Of a stretch of 64,000 nt of DNA, positions 1-9,781 are shown in pieces. The first letter of the stretch is position 1; the number at the start of each line of letters is the position of its first letter. The position numbers were made by a program, and so were the translations under genes. The notes under the pieces were generated by a model, which made no database searches, was not told where the DNA came from, and was given only the letters and a program-made list of their open reading frames with translations. The stretch is from positions 479,431-543,430 of the forward strand of contig CAWIBR010000008.1 in NCBI GenBank assembly GCA_963834425.1, given 5' to 3'. This stretch comes from CAVURS01 sp963834425 (GTDB lineage: Bacteria; Actinomycetota; Actinomycetes; Actinomycetales; CAVURS01).

Positions 1-102
1 GTTCACGGCGTCCGCCCGACCCAGATCCGGATCGACCTGGTCGCCGTGCTGCGGGCCCCTCAGGGCGCGGCGGAGATCAGTCACCTGCGGGCGGTCGCCT
101 GA
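1..102 (+). CDS. yraN: YraN-family (UPF0102) protein, C-terminal end only
   Basis: The first 33 codons of the window are open and end at TGA (100-102). They read as the tail of a YraN/UPF0102 protein, a small nuclease-fold family of unclear role: a basic stretch with IRIDLVAVL, then a short tail ending HLRAVA. The start lies outside the window. The TGA overlaps the ATG of the next gene (TGATG), as expected for the usual actinobacterial yraN-yifB-dprA operon. Identification rests on position and the IRIDLVAV strand, since most of the protein is missing. Confidence 0.7.
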   Translation, partial: VHGVRPTQIRIDLVAVLRAPQGAAEISHLRAVA

Positions 103-1682
103 TGCTCGGGCGGACGAAATCCGTTGCCCTGGCTGGCATCGAGGGCAGGGTCATCGAGGTGGAGGCCGATGCTGCGTCGGGTCTTCCCGCGTTCACCATC
201 ACCGGCCTGCCTGACGCGGCGCTCGGGGAGGCCCGCGATCGGGTGCGCGCAGCGATCAACAACTCCGGGCTCCCCTTCACCCTGCGCCGGCTGACGGTGA
301 ACCTCTCACCGGCGTCATTGCCGAAGGCGGGCACGTCGTTCGACCTGGCCATCGCGGTCGCCGTCCTGACCGCCTCCGACCTGCTGCCGCCCGGCCGGGT
401 CAAGGACGTGGTCCATCTCGGTGAGCTGGGTCTTGACGGTCGTCTGCGGCCGGTTCGAGGCATCCTGCCCGCAGTCCTGGCCGCGGTGCGCTGCGGCCTG
501 CCCAGGGTGGTTGTCGCCCAGGCCAACCTGACCGAGGCCCGGCTGGTGAAGGGCGCCGACGTCCTCTCGGTCGGCTCACTCGCCGAGCTCGTCGGCCTCT
601 ATCGCGGTGAGCCGGTCCCGGAGCAGCTCCTGGCCGACCTCGATGATCTGGACCGCGACCTCGATCTCGACGGCCGCAGCGAGGGCCGTCGCAGCGTGCT
701 CGAGATGGTCGCCCAGCCGGCCGACCTGGCCGACGTGGCCGGGCAGGAGGAGGCGCGTCGGGCCGTGGAGATCGCCGCGGCGGGGGGTCACCACCTGCTC
801 CTGCTCGGCCCCCCGGGCGCGGGCAAGACGATGCTCGCGGCTCGGTTGCCCGGACTGCTGCCCGACCTCGACGAGGACGTCGCCCTGCAGGTCACCGCGG
901 TTCACTCCCTCGTCGGTCATCTCCCGGGTGGCCACGGGCTGATCACCCGCCCGCCGTACGTCGACCCGCACCACACAGCCTCCGTCGCCGCGATCGTGGG
1001 CGGCGGCAGCGGCTTGCCGCGGCCCGGCGCCATCTCACTGGCCCACGGTGGCGTCCTGTTCATCGACGAGGCGCCGGAGTGGAACCGAGCGACCCTCGAC
1101 GCGCTTCGCCAACCCTTGGAGAGCGGGACGCTGACCATCCACCGGTCCCGGGCCACGGCGACCTACCCGGCGCGGTTCCAGCTGGTGCTCGCGGCCAACC
1201 CGTGCCCGTGCGGGCGAGCCACCGGCGGTGGACGTGATTGCACGTGCACCCCGATGGCTCAACGCCGATACCTGCGCCGGCTGTCCGGCCCGCTGCTCGA
1301 CCGCGTCGACCTGCAGATCATGGTCCGGGCGGTGACCCGTGCGGCGATCCGACGAGCGGGGTCGGGGGAGTCCACCGCTCTGGTCGCCGAGCGGGTCGCG
1401 GAGGCGCGGGGTGCGCAGCGTGAGCGCCTGGCGGCAACGCCCTGGCGGTGCAACGCCGAGGTGCCGGGCACCGACCTGGCGACCGGCGTCATGGCGCTCG
1501 ACCCAGGAGTCACCGCCGACCTCGAGCAGGCGATGGACCGCGGAACGCTGACCGTGCGCGGCTTCCACCGGGTGCTGCGCGTGGCGTGGACGCTGGCCGA
1601 TCTCGGTGGCCTGACGGCTCCGACCCGGGCCGAGGTCGGGCTCGCCGTCGAGCTGCGGCAGCAGAGTCGGGTGGCGGCGTGA
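102..1682 (+). CDS. yifB: YifB/ComM-family magnesium-chelatase-like AAA+ ATPase
   Basis: This 526-residue protein has the full YifB/ComM architecture. An N-terminal ChlI-like fold (residues about 1-170) contains the family signature NLSPASLPKAGTSFDLAIA. A Mg-chelatase AAA+ domain follows, with Walker A GPPGAGKT near residue 237 and Walker B-like LFIDEAPEW near residue 320. It ends in a C-terminal domain with a cysteine cluster (ANPCPCG, then CTCTP). ComM homologues are hexameric helicases that promote branch migration during natural transformation; in actinobacteria the role is unproven. It begins in the stop of yraN, and its own TGA overlaps the inferred GTG of dprA, so the three genes are probably co-translated with DNA-uptake and processing functions. 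No frameshift is seen. Confidence 0.93.
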   Translation: MLGRTKSVALAGIEGRVIEVEADAASGLPAFTITGLPDAALGEARDRVRAAINNSGLPFTLRRLTVNLSPASLPKAGTSFDLAIAVAVLTASDLLPPGRVKDVVHLGELGLDGRLRPVRGILPAVLAAVRCGLPRVVVAQANLTEARLVKGADVLSVGSLAELVGLYRGEPVPEQLLADLDDLDRDLDLDGRSEGRRSVLEMVAQPADLADVAGQEEARRAVEIAAAGGHHLLLLGPPGAGKTMLAARLPGLLPDLDEDVALQVTAVHSLVGHLPGGHGLITRPPYVDPHHTASVAAIVGGGSGLPRPGAISLAHGGVLFIDEAPEWNRATLDALRQPLESGTLTIHRSRATATYPARFQLVLAANPCPCGRATGGGRDCTCTPMAQRRYLRRLSGPLLDRVDLQIMVRAVTRAAIRRAGSGESTALVAERVAEARGAQRERLAATPWRCNAEVPGTDLATGVMALDPGVTADLEQAMDRGTLTVRGFHRVLRVAWTLADLGGLTAPTRAEVGLAVELRQQSRVAA

Positions 1683-2805
1683 TCGAGACGCTGCCTGACC
1701 GGTGACGACCGACTGGCCCGGGCCACCTGGTCCCGGCTCGCCGAGCCGGGAGACCCACACGCGGCCGAACTGGTCGCACACCACGGGGCCTGCGGGGCAC
1801 TCGACCGAGTCCTGCGCGGGCAGACCAAGGCGCACGAGAAGTTCCGGGCCCGGCAGGCGGCGCTGGATCCCGCGGCCGGGCCTGGACCTGCTCGCCCGGC
1901 TGGGTGGGCGGCTGGTCTGCCCCGGTGACGAGGAGTGGCCGGACGGTTTCGCCGCCCTGCAGGCACCACCGTTCTGCCTCTGGGTGCGTGGGCCCTTGCA
2001 CCTGCGGTCGGCCTGCGCACGCTCAGTGTCCGTGGTCGGATCGCGGGCCGCGACGGCCTACGGCCAGGACATGACCTACGCGCTGTCCGAGGGGTTGGCC
2101 GACCGCGGATTCACCGTCGTGTCCGGTGCGGCTCTGGGGATCGACGGCTGTGCCCATGCCGCGGCGTTGCGCACCGGCGGTTCGACCGTCGGCGTGCTCG
2201 CGGGGGGAGTGGACCGGCCCTACCCACGCGCCAACGAGCAGCTGATCGCCGAGATCGTCCAGTTCGGAGCGCTGCTCAGCGAGGTGCCGCCGGGCTCAGC
2301 GCCGATGCGCAACCGGTTCATCCAGCGCAACCGGATGATCGCGACGATGACCAACGGGACCGTCGTGGTCGAGGCCGCGATCCGCAGCGGCGCCCTCAAC
2401 ACGGCTCGCACGGCGAACGATCACCAGCGGCCGGTGGGCGCGGTGCCCGGGCCGGTGACGTCGTACGTCTCGGGCGGCTGTCACCAGATCGTGCGCGAGG
2501 GCTGGGCCGTGCTGGTCACCGATGCTGCCGAGGCGGCCGAGCTGGTCGGCCGGATCGGTGCCGACCTGGCGCCGCGGCCGTCGGCGCCGGTCCGTCGCGA
2601 CTGGGATGGCTTGGACGAGACCGAACGCCGCGTGCTGGAGGCTCTGCCCAAGCAGTGGGGGAGCGCGCCGGAGAAGGTCGCCGCCATTGCCGGCCTCGAC
2701 CTGGACTCCGCCCGCTCAGCCCTCGGGCGGCTCTCGCTGCGCGGTCTGGCCCTGCGCAACGGCAGCGGCTGGCGGCGAGGCAACTTGCCGCCCGCCGAGG
2801 GCTAG
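1679..2805 (+). CDS. dprA: DprA/Smf DNA-processing protein (two frameshifts in the sequence)
   Basis: DprA loads RecA onto incoming single-stranded DNA. The Rossmann-like DprA core is clear: GSRAATAYG, SGAALGIDGCAHAAAL, GGVDRPYP and RNRMIATM, followed by a small C-terminal winged-helix region. The natural start is most likely GTG 1679, overlapping the yifB stop as GTGA. Reading through needs one extra base removed near 1697-1701 (CTGACCGG should be CTGACGG) and one near 1877-1880 (GCCGGGCCTGG should be GCCGGCCTGG). With both corrected the protein is about 374 residues, normal for actinobacterial DprA. An alternative start at 1702 gives an N-terminus rich in Pro, Arg and Ser that does not resemble the family, so it is a wrong-frame artefact. 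Confidence 0.88.
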
Positions 2806-2819
2806 GTCAGCGTGGGGGC

Positions 2820-3807
2820 ATGAGCACGCGCGAGGGCCAGCCAACTTCTGGCCCGGCGTCCCCCCACGCGCGCGAGAAGTTGGCTGGCCCCGAGCTGGAC
2901 CCGGCACTCGATCTGGTGGTGATCGAGTTCGGCCGCCACCTCGCCCTCGAGCGGGCCCGGTCTGAGCACACTCAGCGGGCCTACCTGGGTGACGTGCGCA
3001 GCTTGCTCGGCTATGCGCGCCGACACGGGGTCGGCGGAGCTGGGCGCCGTCGACCTCGCGCTGTTGCGGTCCTGGCTGGCCTCGCTGACCGCGGCCGGCC
3101 AGGCGCGCTCGACGGTCGCCCGGCGGGCCGCAGCCGCCCGCTCGTTCCTGTCCTGGGCGGCCCGCACCGGGCGGATCGCGACCGATCCCTCCACTCGGCT
3201 GCTGGCTCCCCGTCGGTTGGCGACCCTCCCAGCGGTCCTGAAGGCCGACGAGGCCGCAGCCCTGCTGGACTCGGCTGCCGAAGCGGTCGAACCGGGTCAC
3301 CCGATTGGCCTACGGGATCGGGTGGCGTTGGAGCTGCTCTACGCCACCGGGGCCCGGGTCGGCGAGCTGGTCGGCCTGGACGTCGACGACATCGATCTGC
3401 AGCGCCGGACGGCGCGCCTGTTCGGCAAAGGCGGCAAGGAACGCGTCGTGCCGTTCGGCGTGCCTGCCGCACGCGCCGTTGAGGCCTGGTTGAGCACGGG
3501 ACGGCCGCTCCTGGCCGGTCCGCAGAGCGGGCCGGCCCTGTTGCTGGGACAGCGTGGCCGCAGGGCCGATCAGCGCCAGATCCGGGCCGTCGTCCATCGC
3601 TTGGTCGCGACCCTGCCCGAGGTCCGTGACCTGGGCCCGCACGGGCTGCGGCACTCGGCGGCGACTCACCTCTTGGAGGGAGGAGCTGACCTGAGGACCG
3701 TTCAGGAACTGCTCGGTCACGCTACGCTCGCGACGACACAGATCTACACCCACGTTTCCGTTGAGAGGCTCAAAGTCACGTATGACCAGGCGCACCCAAG
3801 AGCCTGA
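2820..3807 (+). CDS. xerC: Tyrosine recombinase XerC (one frameshift in the sequence)
   Basis: XerC acts with XerD at dif to resolve chromosome dimers. The N-terminal SAM-like domain (HLALERARSEHTQRAYLGDV) and the catalytic domain are both present. The catalytic residues are visible: Arg in ATGARVGEL, Lys in GKGGKERVVP, the HxxR box in HGLRHSAATH, His in LGHATLATTQ, and Tyr in QIYTHVS. One extra G near 3037-3041 (GTCGGCGGAGCTG) breaks the frame between residues about 70 and 80. ATG 2820 is the only in-frame start before the domain apart from GTG codons near 2920. Using it adds about 25 residues encoded by a long inverted repeat, which is unusual. The last codons overlap the first of the sigma factor gene, as in many actinobacteria. 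Confidence 0.9.
2834..2890. repeat. Long perfect inverted repeat (16-bp arms) at the dprA-xerC junction
   Basis: The arms GGGCCAGCCAACTTCT (2834-2849) and its exact reverse complement (2875-2890) flank a 25-base GC-rich loop. The element starts 29 bases after the dprA stop. It lies inside the xerC reading frame if ATG 2820 is the start, but before it if xerC starts near 2920. It could be an intercistronic terminator or processing hairpin, or a dispersed palindromic repeat that inserted here. No T-run follows, which is normal for actinobacterial terminators. Confidence 0.75.
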
Positions 3808-4630
3808 GCTTTCCGTGGCCACTCGACCGGGCCGACCGCCCAAGCCGAGCGACGAGGAAGCCGCCGCCGCCGAGCTGGCCCTCCGCGAGATGTGGGAGGG
3901 CTACAAGACCTTCGGCGACGCCGGCCTGCGCGAGCGGCTGATCCTGCATTACACGCCGCTGGTGAAGTACGTCGCGGGCCGGGTCGGCGTGGGTCTCCCG
4001 CAGAACATCGAGCAGGCCGACCTGGTCTCGTACGGCATCTTCGGGTTGATCGACGCCATCGAGAAGTTCGATCTCGAGCGGGCCATCAAGTTCGAGACCT
4101 ACGCGATCAGCCGGATCCGCGGCGCCATCATCGACGAGCTGCGCGCGCTGGACTGGATCCCCCGCTCGGTGCGCTCCAAGGCCCGCGAGGTCGAGCGCGC
4201 CTACGCCACGCTGGAGGCCGAGCTGCGCCGGACCCCGAGCGAAGCCGAGGTTGCCGACCACCTCGGCATTGCCCTCGGAGACCTGCACCACATCTTCAGC
4301 CAGGTGTCCTACGTCAACGTCGTCGCGCTCGACGAGATGCTCTCCGTCGGTGGCGAGAAGGGCGACAAGCTCACCCTGGGCGACACCCTCGAGGACCAGC
4401 GGGCCGAGGACCCCGTCCTCGCCTTCGAGGGCGAGGAGACCAAGTTCCTGCTGGCCGGCGCGATCAACCAGCTGCCCGAGCGGGAGAAGATCGTCGTCAC
4501 GCTCTACTACTACGAGGGCCTGACCCTGGCCGAGATCGGCAAGATCCTCGGCGTCACCGAGTCTCGGATCTGCCAGATGCACACCAAGGCCGTCCTGCAG
4601 CTGCGCGCCAAACTGACCGACCAAGACTGA
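3782..4630 (+). CDS. whiG: Sigma-28-family RNA polymerase sigma factor (WhiG/FliA)
   Basis: This protein of about 282 residues has sigma region 2 (LILHYTPLVKYVAGRVG through ADLVSYGIFGLIDAIEKFD and FETYAISRIRGAIIDELR), region 3 beginning DWIPRSVRSKAREVE, and a region 4 helix-turn-helix (LTLAEIGKILGVTESRICQMH). The DWIPRSVR junction and the length match the WhiG/FliA group. It directs sporulation genes in Streptomyces and flagellar genes in motile actinobacteria; nothing in the window tells which applies. ATG 3782 overlaps the end of xerC by 26 bases. GTG 3815 is an alternative that would remove the overlap, and neither has a strong Shine-Dalgarno sequence. It converges on the M23 peptidase gene with 17 bases between the stops. 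Confidence 0.93.
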   Translation: MTRRTQEPELSVATRPGRPPKPSDEEAAAAELALREMWEGYKTFGDAGLRERLILHYTPLVKYVAGRVGVGLPQNIEQADLVSYGIFGLIDAIEKFDLERAIKFETYAISRIRGAIIDELRALDWIPRSVRSKAREVERAYATLEAELRRTPSEAEVADHLGIALGDLHHIFSQVSYVNVVALDEMLSVGGEKGDKLTLGDTLEDQRAEDPVLAFEGEETKFLLAGAINQLPEREKIVVTLYYYEGLTLAEIGKILGVTESRICQMHTKAVLQLRAKLTDQD

Positions 4631-4647
4631 ACCAACCGGGGGCGCCG

Positions 4648-5333
4648 TCAGCGGCAGCAACACCGGCGGGCTGAGGTCGACGCCGACCAGCAGCAGGGGG
4701 TCGAGGTACGTCGGCCCGAAGCCACTCCCGGCGCCGGCCCAGCCGCCGTCCGGGCGCAGCAGACCCCAGTGCAGACACACCGCCGGCCAGCAGTGTCCCG
4801 GTGTGCCGTCGACCTCGCCGATCGGCTGCCCCGCACGCACCGGCGTTCCTGCGGGCAGCGCGGGCGCGGACCGGCTCGTAGGTCGTCCGCAGCCCGCCCG
4901 GGTGGGTCACGGCGAGCACCCCCTGGCCGGCGATCACGCCGGAGAAGCTCACCGTGCCGGCCCCGGCGGACAGCACCGGTTGCCCGACTCGGGCAGCGAG
5001 ATCGACCCCGCGGTGGCCGGCGCCCCAGGGCGTGGGGGCCAGCTGGAAGCGCCGGACCACCGCGGGTTGCGGCTCGAGCGGCCACTGCCATCGGCCGACC
5101 GGCTGCAGCAACCGACCGCCCGCCGATGCCCTCGCCGGGAGGGACCGGTGCGGAGCGTCGGCGACTGCGCCCGGCCCGCTGATCGGGACGGCCGCCCCGC
5201 TGACCGCGGTCCCGGTCAGCACCAACAGCACGATGAGCACCAGTCCGGTGCGACGCAGGAGCTGCGCCGGCTGCCGGTGCGGACGTGTCGGGCCGGCCGG
5301 CGCGGACGAGCGAGGCAGTGGATGTCGAGCCAT
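4648..5333 (-). CDS. M23-family peptidoglycan endopeptidase, membrane-anchored or secreted (frameshifted)
   Basis: The N-terminus is basic, followed by a hydrophobic segment (TGLVLIVLLVLTGTAVSGAA), so the enzyme acts outside the membrane. The LytM/M23 core contains the zinc motif HRGVDLAA and, in the next frame, the CLHWGLL motif that supplies the second conserved His. The fold between them (GTVSFSGVIAGQGVLAVTHP) is typical. At least one extra base near 4868-4875 breaks the frame. A second extra base near the 3' end is needed to reach the TGA at 4648-4650; without it the frame runs on through the antisense of whiG, which is implausible. An M23 peptidase next to the sigma gene and upstream of rpsB is the usual actinobacterial arrangement. 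The exact C-terminus is uncertain. Confidence 0.8.
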
Positions 5334-5438
5334 GACGGGCAGACTGCTCGCCCGAACCCACGGCAGGGGCGCAGGCGAGGTCTGCCTGTGGACGGTGGGA
5401 CGACGGCCCGGGACTGTGGACAGCCGGTGACCAACAGC

Positions 5439-6627
<1,189 letters not shown>

Positions 6628-6634
6628 GAGCGGG

Positions 6635-6640
6635 AGACTA
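6635..6640 (-). promoter_or_regulatory. Putative -10 box (TAGTCT) for the aminotransferase gene
   Basis: On the minus strand TAGTCT ends 7 bases before the ATG at 6627, the position expected for a leaderless transcript. No convincing -35 box is visible. The box lies inside the 20-base gap to the divergent transporter gene, so the two promoters must overlap or be mutually exclusive. Confidence 0.4.
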
Positions 6641-6647
6641 ACGAGCG

Positions 6648-7517
6648 ATGAACCACGAGGCGCTGCTGCTGACGCTGACAGCGGCGGTGCTCCACGCGAC
6701 CTGGAACTTCGCGGCCAAGCGGGCCGAGAACGGCGGCCCGGTCTTCGTCTGGGCCTACTCGATCAGCTCGTCCGCCCTCTGGGTGCCGATCGCGCTCGTC
6801 TGGATGATCTGGCATCCCCTGCACCCGCACTGGTCCTGGCTGCTGGCCGGCTTCGTCAGCGGCATGCTGCACGTGGCTTACGGGAACCTGCTGCAGGCCG
6901 GCTACGCCGCCGGCGACATGAACCTGGTCTACCCGCTGGCCCGCGGGACCGGGCCGCTGGTCACCGTGCTGGTCGCCGTCTTGGTGCTCGGTGACCCGAC
7001 CAGCGCGCTGGCCCTGGTCGGGGTGGGCCTGATCGTGGCCGGCGTCCTGGTCATCTCCTTCGGCCGCCGCAACCCGGCCAGCCCGCATCGGCGCCGGGTC
7101 GGCATCGCCTACGGCGTGGCGACCGGCGTGAGCATCGCGGCGTACACCCTGTGGGACGCCCACTCGGTGACCGCGCTGGCCATCCCGGCCCTGCCGTACT
7201 TCACCCTCGGGCTGGTCTGGCAGAGCATCGGGCTGAGCCCCGGCGCGCTGGGCCGACGGCGATCGACGGTTCCGACGATCTTCGGCCAGTACCGGCGCGA
7301 GATCCTGGTCGTCGCCGTTTTGTCCCCTCTGGCCTACATCTTCGTGCTCCAGGCGCTCACCCTGGCGCCGGTCTCGGTCGTCGCGCCGGTCCGCGAGACG
7401 AGCATCGTGATCGGCGCGCTGCTCTCCTGGCTGGTCCTGCGCGAGCCGCATCCGGCCCGGCGGCTGGTCGGGTCGGTCGTCGTGCTCGCGGGCGTGGCCG
7501 CCCTGGCGCTGAGTTGA
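6648..7517 (+). CDS. EamA/DMT-superfamily membrane transporter
   Basis: This 289-residue protein has about ten hydrophobic segments arranged as two EamA-like halves: residues about 5-140 ending LVISFG, and about 155-289 ending VVLAGVAALAL. Each half has the repeated feature of a helix beginning YPLARGTGPLVTVLVAVLVLGD or APVRETSIVIGALLSWLVLRE. DMT proteins export or import small metabolites; the substrate cannot be read from sequence. The gene is divergent from the aminotransferase, whose product might handle a related amino acid, but that link is inference. It is intact. The ATG lies 20 bases from the neighbour's start and shows no clear Shine-Dalgarno sequence. Confidence 0.85.
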   Translation: MNHEALLLTLTAAVLHATWNFAAKRAENGGPVFVWAYSISSSALWVPIALVWMIWHPLHPHWSWLLAGFVSGMLHVAYGNLLQAGYAAGDMNLVYPLARGTGPLVTVLVAVLVLGDPTSALALVGVGLIVAGVLVISFGRRNPASPHRRRVGIAYGVATGVSIAAYTLWDAHSVTALAIPALPYFTLGLVWQSIGLSPGALGRRRSTVPTIFGQYRREILVVAVLSPLAYIFVLQALTLAPVSVVAPVRETSIVIGALLSWLVLREPHPARRLVGSVVVLAGVAALALS

Positions 7518-7775
7518 CGTTAGACTGAGCGCGCGGCCAGGCATCTGCCCGGCCGACATCGCGCGCCCGCACACCGTCATCGCTCTCGACTCCGGCCTGT
7601 CCGCAGACTTGTCTGGAGACCCGAGCACCGACGGGGCGCGCCGCCTCGGTCCCGTTCGCGGGTTTCGGGCGCGTCGCGGGCGCCAGGCGCGGCAGCCACC
7701 TGGCCGACCGCGAGGCAACCGAGTGCACCGCCCCGATCGCGAGCGAACGGACGGTGTGCAGACAGGAGTACACGC
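7518..7775 (+). promoter_or_regulatory. Leader region of rpsB with GC-rich hairpin
   Basis: The 258 bases before rpsB hold no convincing gene. A TAGACT sequence at 7521-7526 could be a -10 box. Just downstream, GGCCAGGCA (7535-7543) and TGCCCGGCC (7546-7554) form a near-perfect hairpin with one mismatch. That would sit at the very 5' end of the rpsB transcript, or act as terminator for the transporter gene. Further GC-rich pairing around 7640-7700 suggests a long folded leader. Autoregulation of rpsB by S2 is known in other bacteria; whether this leader does it is inference. Confidence 0.35.
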
Positions 7776-8848
7776 ATGGCCGTCGTCACGATGCGCCAGC
7801 TGCTCGAGAGCGGCGTCCACTTCGGGCATCAGACCCGTCGCTGGAACCCGAAGATGAAGCGCTTCATCTTCACCGAGCGCAACGGCATCTACATCATCGA
7901 CCTGCAGCAGTCGCTGACCTACATCGACTCGGCCTACGAGTTCGTCAAGGAGACCGTCGCCCACGGCGGCACGATCCTGTTCGTCGGCACCAAGAAGCAG
8001 GCCCAGGAGCCGGTGGCCGAGCAGGCCCGGCGGGTCGGGATGCCGTTCGTCAACCAGCGCTGGCTGGGTGGGATGCTCACCAACTTCTCCACGGTCCACA
8101 AGCGTCTGCAGCGGCTCAAGGAGCTCGAGGAGCTCGACTTCGACGACGTCGCCGGCAGCGGCATGACCAAGAAGGAGCTGCTGGTCCTGCGCCGCGAGAA
8201 GGACAAGCTGCTCAAGACCCTCGGCGGCATCCGGGACATGGCCAAGGTGCCCGAGCGCGGTCTGGATCGTCGACACCAAGAAGGAGCACCTCGCGGTCGA
8301 CGAGGCGCGCAAGCTCGGCATCCCGATCGTCGCGATCCTGGACACCAACTGCGACCCGGACGAGGTCGACTACAAGATCCCCGGCAACGACGACGCCATC
8401 CGCTCGGTCACGCTGCTGACCCGGGTGCTCGCCGACGCCGTCGCGGACGGGCTGATGGCCCGCTCGCGCGGTGGCGACGCGGCCGCTGACGGCGACGTCG
8501 CGGTCGACGAGCCGCTGGCCGCCTGGGAGCAGGAGCTGCTCGCCCACGACGGCGAGCAGTCCGGCGAGGGCGACGGCGGCAAGGCTCAGGACGCGGCCGT
8601 CCCCGAGGCGGGCGAGCTCACCGCGGTCGGCTGGCCAGGACGCCGAGGCTGCGGCCGAGGCGGCCGACGAGGTCGACGAGCCGGCCGGGACCGAGGACGC
8701 GGCCACGGCCGAGGCCGTGACCCCGATCGAGACGCCCGAGACCCCGGACGAGGTCGCGGCCGAGGCCGCAGCCGAGGCGGCACCCGCCCCGGCCGAGGAG
8801 CTCACCGAGACCGTTGCCGAGGCCACCAGCGAGGAGGCACAGGCCTGA
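7776..8848 (+). CDS. rpsB: 30S ribosomal protein S2 with long acidic C-terminal extension (two frameshifts)
   Basis: The N-terminus (VVTMRQLLESGVHFGHQTRR, then RWLGGMLTNFSTV) is unmistakable S2. The frame breaks at two extra bases. One is near 8254-8257 (GTGCCCGAGCG should be GTGCCGAGCG, restoring AVWIVDTKKEHLAVDEARKL). The other is near 8628-8630 (GTCGGCTGG should be GTCGCTGG). Corrected, the protein is about 356 residues. The S2 body ends near residue 245 and is followed by a tail of roughly 100 residues rich in Ala, Glu and Asp. Such acidic tails occur on actinobacterial S2, but this one is long. Its TGA overlaps the ATG of tsf (TGATG), so the two are translationally coupled. S2 is essential, so the frameshifts must be sequence errors. 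Confidence 0.93.
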
Positions 8849-9693
8849 TGGCGAACTACACCACCGCTGACATCAAGGCGCTCCGGGAGAAGACCGGCGC
8901 CGGGATGCTCGACGTCAAGAAGGCGCTCGACGAGGCCGACGGCGACATGAAGCGGGCCGAGGAGATCCTGCAGGAGAAGGGCCAGAAGGGGGTCGTGAAG
9001 CGCGAAGGACGCGACCACGTCCAACGGCCTGGTGACCCTGCAGATCTCCGACGGCGGAGCCGGCCAGGTCGGCACGCTGGTCGAGATCGACTGCGAGACC
9101 GACTTCGTGGCCAAGGGCGAGCCGTTCCAGGCCCTGGCCGAGAAGGTCCTCGCCCAGGCGGTCAAGATCGGAGCCGACAACCCCGAGACCCTGCTGGCGT
9201 CCGAGATCGAGCCCGGTACGACGGTCCAGCAGGTCGTCGACCAGGCCAACGCCGCGATCGGCGAGAAGATCGTCGTGAGCAAGGTGGCCCGGGTCGAGGG
9301 GGCGGCGGTCACGTCGTACGTGCACCGCACCAACCCGGACCTGCCGCCGCAGATCGGCGTCCTGGTCGCCTACGAGGGCAGCGATGAGACGATCGCCCGC
9401 GACGTGGCGATGCACATCGCCGCGATGTCCCCGACGGTGCTGACGCGCGAGGAGATCGCGGCCGACGATCGTCGACGACCAGCGCCGGGTCTTCGAGGAG
9501 ATGACCCGCGAGGAGGGCAAGCCCGAGCAGGCGATCCCGCAAGATCGTCGAGGGCCGGGTCAACGCGTTCTTCAAGGAGAACGTCCTGCTGGAGCAGGAG
9601 TTCGCCAAGGACCCGAAGAAGTCGGTCGCCCAGGTGCTGAAGGAAGCCGGCGCCACCGCGACCAACTTCGCGCGGTTCAAGGTGGGTGTCTGA
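8848..9693 (+). CDS. tsf: Translation elongation factor Ts (three frameshifts)
   Basis: EF-Ts regenerates EF-Tu-GTP. The start MANYTTADIKALREKTGAG and the family motif AGMLDVKKALDEADGD identify it. The core follows in other frames: VEIDCETDFVAKGEPFQAL, YVHRTNPDLPPQIGVLVAY and the end ARFKVGV. Three extra bases explain the breaks, near 9010-9014, 9466-9468 and 9538-9540. Correcting them restores one frame of about 280 residues, the normal length. It is coupled to rpsB by TGATG. About 88 bases separate its stop from the pyrH start. Confidence 0.92.
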
Positions 9694-9781
9694 CAGCGGT
9701 CCGATGAACACTCGGCCGGCCTCCGCCACCGGAGACCTGGCCGCACGCGAGCGGGGAGTGAGCATGACCGAGGAGGTATCG

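Noticed and set aside
7514..7519. TTGACG as -35 box for rpsB
   Set aside because: The only good -10 (TAGACT, 7521-7526) starts 1 base after it, far too close. The hexamer overlaps the transporter stop by chance.
9012..9540. Programmed frameshifting in tsf and rpsB
   Set aside because: The shift sites share no slippery sequence, the same kind of extra base occurs in about 17 unrelated genes, and EF-Ts would need three successive shifts. Sequence error is far more likely.
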